Origin: Candidatus Aminicenantota bacterium
GTDB lineage: Bacteria; Acidobacteriota; Aminicenantia; UBA2199
Direction of reading: 5' to 3'
NCBI GenBank assembly: GCA_020355945.1
Contig: CP070627.1
Location: 31,221-60,004, forward strand
DNA length: 28,784 bases
Translations under genes and position numbers: made by a program
Notes under the pieces: model-generated
Databases searched by the model: none
Seen by the model: the letters and a program-made list of their open reading frames with translations, nothing else
What the model was told of the DNA's origin: nothing
Shown here: in pieces, positions 23,460 through 28,784 of the stretch
Numbering within the stretch: position 1 is the first letter of the stretch
Layout of the letters: each line of letters starts with the position of its first letter

Positions 23460-24314
23460 ATGAATGTGATATCCGATTTTGATATAAAAGCTGTCCTGGA
23501 GGTATTAAAAAAAATAAGGGGGATCGACCTTACCGGTTACAGGCAGGAAATGATTAAACAACGTATTTCAGCCAGGATGACCCTGCTGCGGATCCAGGAC
23601 CCCCGGGCCTACTTGCCATTAATCAAGGATAACCAACATGAATGCGATGCGTTGATCAATGAAATCATGATCAATGCCAGTTGGTTTTTTCGAGACCCGC
23701 TGGTTTTTGAAATCATCGAACAGACCCTGCTGCCGGAAATTCTTGTCCGCAAAGAACGACAAAAGTCCGGGGAAATTCGTATATGGAGCGTTGGCTGTGC
23801 TGCCGGGGAAGAGGCTTTCTCCACCGCCATCCTGGTACATAGGGCCATGGAAAAAGGGCCGGCAAATATAAATTGGAACCCTTACATTTTTGCCACCGAT
23901 ATTGACACGGATGCCCTGGAAAAAGCAAAAACCGGCGTCTACCCCCGGGAGAGCTTCGAATCCACCAAACTTGGTATCCTTGACCGATATTTTATTGCCC
24001 ATGAAGAGGGCGCAAGATATGAAATCCGCTCCTTCATAAAAGATATGGTATCCTTTTCAAAAGACGACTGCACCTCTTCAAGCCATTTTGCCCCGGCCAA
24101 CAGTGTATTCGGGACCTTTGACATGGTTTTATGCCGGAATGTACTGGTTTATTTTTCCCCGGAACTCCAAAAAATTGTGCTTAATAAGATTAATAAAACC
24201 ATTACCACGGGGGGTTACCTGGTTCTCGGGGATTCCGAATCGTTAACGGAAGAAATTGAACGTGAATTTCTTACCTTAGATTCCAGGAATAAAATATTTC
24301 AAAAAACTTTTTAA
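23460..24314 (+). CDS. cheR: CheR-type protein-glutamate methyltransferase
   Basis: 284 residues. ATG 23460 is fixed by GGGAGG six bases upstream; the frame runs further up but has no good start. N-terminal CheR helical domain (GIDLTGYRQEMIKQRI, INASWFFRDP), then the S-adenosylmethionine domain with WSVGCAAGEEAFSTAI, ATDIDTDALEKAKTGVYP, LCRNVLVYF and GGYLVLGDSESL. The usual INxTxFFRDP and GCSTGEEPYS motifs are altered (NASWFFRDP, GCAAGEEAFS) but the binding residues remain. CheR methylates glutamates of chemoreceptors; no receptor, CheA, CheW or CheB is in view. Lying among kinases, it may act in a sensory network other than chemotaxis, perhaps on a kinase coiled coil. Confidence 0.93.
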   Translation: MNVISDFDIKAVLEVLKKIRGIDLTGYRQEMIKQRISARMTLLRIQDPRAYLPLIKDNQHECDALINEIMINASWFFRDPLVFEIIEQTLLPEILVRKERQKSGEIRIWSVGCAAGEEAFSTAILVHRAMEKGPANINWNPYIFATDIDTDALEKAKTGVYPRESFESTKLGILDRYFIAHEEGARYEIRSFIKDMVSFSKDDCTSSSHFAPANSVFGTFDMVLCRNVLVYFSPELQKIVLNKINKTITTGGYLVLGDSESLTEEIEREFLTLDSRNKIFQKTF

Positions 24315-24377
24315 TATGTTAAAATGTAACCTTAACCCTAACCGTGCAAGTATACAAGAAGAAGGATTGAAAAAAAG

Positions 24378-27300
24378 ATGTTAAATATAAATGATAAAGA
24401 AATGAGAGAGAGAAAAAGAGGAAAAATGGTGCGAAGATTCAAGTTTAACAGTGTTAAATCACGTTTGGTTTTCCTGTTTTCAATGGTGGCGCTCATTCCA
24501 CTGGTTATTGTCAGCGGGATTGTATATCGGCAGCGAGCTCAATCCATCAAAAGTCGCGAGTTTACAAAGCTGGTAGCCATTCGCGACCTTAAAGTAGAGC
24601 AGGTTAACGCCTGGTTGGATGAACGAATCGGCGATATTCGTATGGTTGCCGAAGATCATGAGATCCGCCTGGCCGCAGGCGCATTTTACAATCAAACCGC
24701 AGCCCGGCTTAATCGTAGAGAAGTTAAGAATGCCAGGGAACTCTTGAGCCGTTATGTCCGGAACTATGAAAGTTTTTACGAACTTTTCGTCATCGATGCC
24801 GGTTCCGGGAAAATCGTCATATCTTCGCGGCCCTATATAGAGGGAAACGATCGGTTCAGCGACCCCTATTTTACCGGTGCGCTGCAAACAAAAGAACCTT
24901 ACATAAAAGATATATATTATTCCAAAACCATAAAAGGCCCCTCCATGACTTTTTCCTGTCCTATTTTTTCTCTTTCCCATGCCGATGAAGTTGCCGGGGT
25001 TGCCGTTGCCCGGATAAACCTGGAGCGTTCCTTATACGATTTGCTGCTCCATCGAACTGGACTGGGAGAAACCGGGGAGACACTCATCGTAAACAAAAAT
25101 TTGATCGCTCTCAATGAGCTAAGGTGGTATGGAAATGCCCCTTTTAATTTAAAAATAACGGCAAAACCCGCGGCTGCAGCTTCACGGGGAGAAACCGGGA
25201 TCCTGGAATCAACCGATTACAGGGATGTAAAAATCCTGGCTGCCTTCACCCATATTCCCAGGACCGGCTGGGGGTTTGTGGCCAAGCAGGACCGAAAAGA
25301 GGTCTATGCCCCAATTGCTGCCATGTTGAAAAGCTTGATCGCCATTACCGTGATTTTTGCCGCAGTCATCATTTTCATTGCTGTTCTTACAGCAAATACC
25401 ATTGCCCGGCCCGTCCTGGAAATGACCGAAGTATCCGGGAAAATCAGGGAAGGAGACTTATCGGCACGAAATATTATCCGGCAAAAAGATGAATTGGGGT
25501 TCCTGGGACAGGTATTCAATGAAATGACCGATTCCATACAATCTCAAATCCAGGTTCAACAAAAAAGCGCCGAAATCACCCGCGTGATGGTGGAGTCTAA
25601 AACCCTGGAAGGCTTCAGTCATCAATTACTAAAAAAATTCATGGAGGTAACCGATTCCCACTTCGGTGTTTTCTTTACCCTGGACAGGGAAAAAAAGATA
25701 TTTAAGTGTACCGGTTCCATTGGCGCCAATATCGAGCGGATTAAATCCTTTAAAGCCGATATTTTGGAGGGAGAAATCGGTGTGGCACTGGCTGACCGGA
25801 AAATATCCCATATCACAAATATCCCGCCGGATACGATATTCAAATTTAAAACCTTCGCGGGAACCCTTATCCCCAAAGATATTTTAACCATCCCTATTCT
25901 TATAGATAATAAAACAGCCGCGGTAATATCCCTGGCATCTCTTAAACCATATTCCCAGGAGAGCCTGGAGATTTCAAATCATGTCTGGCTGTCATTGAAC
26001 ACGGCATTTTCAAATTTACTGGCCGGTATTAACACGGTTAAGCTGGCAGAAGATTTAAAAGAAAAAAACAAAGAAATTATTTTCATCAATGAAGAGTTGA
26101 AACAGCAGGCCGAAGAGTTGAAAATTCAGCGGCAGCATTTAGCAGAGGCGGACCGGCTCAAAACGGAATTTCTTTCCAACATGAGCCATGAACTGCGCAC
26201 CCCCTTGAACAGCATCCTGGCTCTCTCGCAGTTGATGATCGCAAAAGGGACAGGCCAAAACCCTGGAAAAGAAAAAGAAAATTTGAGAGTCATCGAGCGC
26301 AACGGCCGCATCCTCCTGGACCTGATTAGCGGCCTCCTGGACCTGGCAAAAATCGAATCCGGCCGATTGGATGTAAATCTTACCGACTTTAAGCCGAAAC
26401 AGGTGGTGACCGCAGCAATGGAAATCATAAGACCAATGGCACAATCCAAAGGCCTGATCCTGGAAATAAACATCGAAAATAACCCCAATATGTATTCCGA
26501 TCGGGCCAGGATTCAACAGATCCTATTTAACCTGCTTTCCAATGCCGCCAAATTTACAAAACAAGGTGAAATCGGGATAACAGTGACCGCCCCTGGAGAC
26601 ATGATATTTTTTACGGTCAGGGACACCGGGCCTGGCATAAAAAGCAAGGACCTGGCCTACATTTTCGATGAATTCAAGCAGGTGGATGGTTCCGCTGCCA
26701 GGGAATTTGAAGGAACCGGCCTGGGACTGGCAATTTCGCGGAAATTTGCCCGATTATTGGGGGGCGATATAACCGTTGAAAGTGAATGGGGCAAAGGAAG
26801 CGTGTTTACACTGGCCCTGCCGGTGCGCTGCCAGGAAAAAAAGGAAACCCTCTCACATGAACCCGATGATATCTGGCAGCAGGATTCGCACCAGGAAGTG
26901 AGACCCGGGGAGTCGCCTCGAATATTGATAATCGAAGACAATGAAGTGGCCACAATGCAAATCAAGTTCCTCCTGGAAGAAAGCGGTTTTACTGTTTTCA
27001 CAGCAGCAAACGGCGCCGATGGACTCAACATGATAAATATAACTTTTCCCCATGCCATTATCCTGGACCTGATGATGCCGAAAATCAACGGGTTCCAGGT
27101 CCTGGAACAAATCCGTTCCACTCCCGGCACCGCCCAAATACCTGTGCTGATTTTAACGGCAAAAGAATTGACCCCTGAAGAAAAAGACCATTTGAAACGC
27201 AACAATATCCAACAGTTGATCCAGAAAGGAAACGTGGACAGGGACCAGTTGCTGGACAGTATAAAAAAATTACTCAAACTAAAAAGAAAAACAACCCGGC

Positions 27301-27710
27301 CAACACCACCATCATCTTCCCGGGAAAAAACGTCTACTGCCACGACCGCCGCGCCCATCCTGGTGGTGGAAGATAACCCGGATAACCGGTACATCATCAC
27401 CTCGATCCTGGATGAAAACGGTCATCCGTATATTACAGCAGCAGACGGTGAAGAAGCAGTGAGCAAAGCAAAAGAATCTCTCCCCGGGCTGATCTTGATG
27501 GATATCCAACTACCGCTGCTGAGCGGCCTGGAAGCCGCAAAACAGGTCAAGGCAGAACCAAAACTGGCCAATGTACCCATTATCGCCCTTACTGCCAAAG
27601 CAATGAAAGGTGATAAAGAAAAAATATTATCAGCCGGCTGCGATGATTATATTTCCAAGCCTGTTGACCCTAAAACCTTACTGGAGGTCATTAAAAAATG
27701 GCTGGACTAA
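24378..27710 (+). CDS. Hybrid sensor histidine kinase with Cache, HAMP, GAF and two receiver domains
   Basis: 1110 residues from ATG 24378 (AAGGA 11 bases away); ATG 24426 has a better-spaced AGAGG and is a likely start. Membrane segment about 29-50, extracytoplasmic Cache-type sensor about 55-315, second membrane segment about 318-342, HAMP about 343-395, GAF about 400-550, coiled coil 555-592, HisKA with His604 (NMSHELRTPL), HATPase about 705-815 (NLLSNAAKFT, GTGLGLAISRKF), receiver 1 about 848-965 (Asp897, Thr928, Lys950) and receiver 2 about 993-1108 (Asp1042, Thr1072, Lys1094). All active residues are present. Two tandem receivers without a phosphotransfer domain suggest relay to a separate Hpt protein or allosteric control. 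The next gene starts 13 bases before its stop. Confidence 0.94.
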   Translation: MLNINDKEMRERKRGKMVRRFKFNSVKSRLVFLFSMVALIPLVIVSGIVYRQRAQSIKSREFTKLVAIRDLKVEQVNAWLDERIGDIRMVAEDHEIRLAAGAFYNQTAARLNRREVKNARELLSRYVRNYESFYELFVIDAGSGKIVISSRPYIEGNDRFSDPYFTGALQTKEPYIKDIYYSKTIKGPSMTFSCPIFSLSHADEVAGVAVARINLERSLYDLLLHRTGLGETGETLIVNKNLIALNELRWYGNAPFNLKITAKPAAAASRGETGILESTDYRDVKILAAFTHIPRTGWGFVAKQDRKEVYAPIAAMLKSLIAITVIFAAVIIFIAVLTANTIARPVLEMTEVSGKIREGDLSARNIIRQKDELGFLGQVFNEMTDSIQSQIQVQQKSAEITRVMVESKTLEGFSHQLLKKFMEVTDSHFGVFFTLDREKKIFKCTGSIGANIERIKSFKADILEGEIGVALADRKISHITNIPPDTIFKFKTFAGTLIPKDILTIPILIDNKTAAVISLASLKPYSQESLEISNHVWLSLNTAFSNLLAGINTVKLAEDLKEKNKEIIFINEELKQQAEELKIQRQHLAEADRLKTEFLSNMSHELRTPLNSILALSQLMIAKGTGQNPGKEKENLRVIERNGRILLDLISGLLDLAKIESGRLDVNLTDFKPKQVVTAAMEIIRPMAQSKGLILEINIENNPNMYSDRARIQQILFNLLSNAAKFTKQGEIGITVTAPGDMIFFTVRDTGPGIKSKDLAYIFDEFKQVDGSAAREFEGTGLGLAISRKFARLLGGDITVESEWGKGSVFTLALPVRCQEKKETLSHEPDDIWQQDSHQEVRPGESPRILIIEDNEVATMQIKFLLEESGFTVFTAANGADGLNMINITFPHAIILDLMMPKINGFQVLEQIRSTPGTAQIPVLILTAKELTPEEKDHLKRNNIQQLIQKGNVDRDQLLDSIKKLLKLKRKTTRPTPPSSSREKTSTATTAAPILVVEDNPDNRYIITSILDENGHPYITAADGEEAVSKAKESLPGLILMDIQLPLLSGLEAAKQVKAEPKLANVPIIALTAKAMKGDKEKILSAGCDDYISKPVDPKTLLEVIKKWLD

Positions 27711-28784
27711 TTGATAAGCAAAACCCTACATCCATCCTGGCGGTGGATGACAAAGAGGATAACCTGTATATCATCCGGGAGCTCATCGAAGCACACCTGC
27801 CGCAGGTTGAAGTCATGACGGCCACTGACCCGGAAAAAGGATTGGCAATGGCGTTTGAACATCCACCTCATGGTATCTTGTTGGATTTAAAAATGCCCAA
27901 GATAAACGGTATTGAAATGTGCAAACGCCTGAAAGCCCATGAGAAAACGGTCAATGTCCCGGTTATACTTATCACATCCCAGGATACCACCCCGGAACTC
28001 CGGGCATTGGGCCTTGAAGCCGGGGCGGATGATTTTATTTCCCGGCCCATCGATAATGTCGAACTGGTGGCCCGAATAAAAGTCACACTGAGGATCAAAC
28101 GAGCAGAAAATGAACTAATAGAAATAAACAAAAATCTCCAACAGATAGTGGAAGAGAAAACCGCTAAATTGACTGAAAGCGAGTCAAAGTGGCGTTCTCT
28201 TACGGAAAATTCCCCGGATTATATCATTACCCTGGACCCTGATGCCAATATTTTATTCGTTAACCATACCGTCCCGGGTTTGAAAAAGGAGGAAGTCATT
28301 GGCACCTCTGTTTATGATTATACATTGAAAGAATACATACCCATTACCCGGGAATGCTTTGAACGCGTGTTAAAAACAGGAAAACCCGACAAATTCGAAA
28401 GTGTCTACAAATCCAAAGATGGTACCCACTATTACTTTGAATCCAATGTCGGGCCAATAATAAGTCCTGATAATAATGAAATAATCGGGGTCACAGTTAG
28501 TTCCCGGGATATCAGAGAAAGAAAACTCGCCGAGTATCGAATCAAAGAATCACTTCGAGAGAACGAAATACTCCTGAAAGAAATCCACCACCGGGTTAAA
28601 AATAACATGGCTATTATATCCAGCCTGTTGGCGCTCCAGGCCGATACCTTTGACGACCCCAATATTATCAGGGCATTACAGGACAGTCAAAGCCGCATCC
28701 GCTCCATGGCCCTGGTCCACGAAAAACTCTACCAGGCCGAAGACCTGTCAAAAATCGATTTTTCCGAATACATTAAAAGCCTGG
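27698..28784 (+). CDS. Receiver-PAS-HisKA_2 kinase, 3' end outside window
   Basis: ATG 27698 overlaps the end of the hybrid kinase gene by 13 bases and the frame stays open to the window edge, 362 codons. Receiver domain about 12-125 with Asp17-Asp18, phosphoacceptor Asp63 (LLDLKMPKING) and Thr93; the normally invariant lysine is an arginine (SRP, Arg116). A coiled linker follows, then PAS about 162-285 (SRDIRERKLAEYRI) and HisKA_2 with KEIHHRVKNNMAIISSLLAL. The HATPase must lie beyond the edge. The architecture, an N-terminal receiver on a soluble kinase, fits a relay step downstream of the hybrid kinase it is coupled to. No separate ribosome site beyond the coupled CTGGAGG at 27681-27687. 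Confidence 0.92.
   Translation, partial: MAGLIDKQNPTSILAVDDKEDNLYIIRELIEAHLPQVEVMTATDPEKGLAMAFEHPPHGILLDLKMPKINGIEMCKRLKAHEKTVNVPVILITSQDTTPELRALGLEAGADDFISRPIDNVELVARIKVTLRIKRAENELIEINKNLQQIVEEKTAKLTESESKWRSLTENSPDYIITLDPDANILFVNHTVPGLKKEEVIGTSVYDYTLKEYIPITRECFERVLKTGKPDKFESVYKSKDGTHYYFESNVGPIISPDNNEIIGVTVSSRDIRERKLAEYRIKESLRENEILLKEIHHRVKNNMAIISSLLALQADTFDDPNIIRALQDSQSRIRSMALVHEKLYQAEDLSKIDFSEYIKSL

Noticed and set aside
26657..27400. Minus-strand 247-codon frame opposite the hybrid kinase
   Set aside because: It lies fully within a gene whose kinase and receiver motifs are intact; serine-rich low-information protein typical of antisense frames.

Overview
The window is a stretch of bacterial chromosome, about 29 kb, moderately AT-rich by eye. 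Shine-Dalgarno sequences are mostly clear (GGAGG type), and several spacers carry recognisable -35/-10 promoters. A lipoprotein signal, a membrane histidine kinase paired with a sigma-54 activator, pcm, and many PAS/GAF/REC kinases suggest an environmental Gram-negative-type bacterium rich in signalling genes. An uncultured lineage such as Aminicenantota or Acidobacteriota would fit the style of spacers and gene mix, but no marker gene is present and this is only a guess. No rRNA, tRNA, CRISPR array or transposase was seen.

Layout. 1-624: 3' part of an MtfA-like zinc peptidase. 743-1216 (-): small lipoprotein. 1217-1770: a long spacer with three hairpins, a relic of a GTPase P-loop and a second copy of the mtfA tail. 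1771-4054 (+): a compact microviridin-type graspetide locus: a 45-residue precursor missed by simple length cut-offs, followed by two ATP-grasp ligases of the MdnB and MdnC types. 4106-8346 (-): an operon-like block read as PtuA ATPase, PtuB HNH nuclease, then a leucine-rich-repeat Roco GTPase. This looks like a Septu-type defence system extended by a Roco protein and is the most novel arrangement in the window. 8459-9208 (-): a pseudouridine synthase. 9281-13727 (-): a tightly overlapping operon of a small exported protein, a multi-pass histidine kinase and an NtrC-type regulator, with a promoter that implies a leaderless mRNA. 14031-15148 (+): pcm and a DUF192 protein. 15493-18828 (-): a second defence-like operon of a DUF262 protein, a DUF3696-type ATPase and an unknown protein. 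19180-20727 (+): an acyl-CoA (malonyl-CoA-like) synthetase. 20838-28784: a signalling cluster with a GAF/zinc-ribbon protein, a PAS-PAS HWE/HisKA_2 kinase, CheR, a large hybrid kinase with two receiver domains, and a truncated REC-PAS-HisKA_2 kinase running off the end.

How the genes fit together. The graspetide locus has everything needed to make a tricyclic microviridin-like peptide, but no acetyltransferase, dedicated protease or transporter is in view. The two minus-strand blocks at 4-8 kb and 15-19 kb each combine an SMC/ABC-like ATPase with a nuclease-like partner, so the window is probably part of an accessory or defence-rich region interleaved with housekeeping genes. The last 8 kb is likely one regulatory network in which several kinases, receivers and a CheR methyltransferase converge; its outputs lie outside the window.
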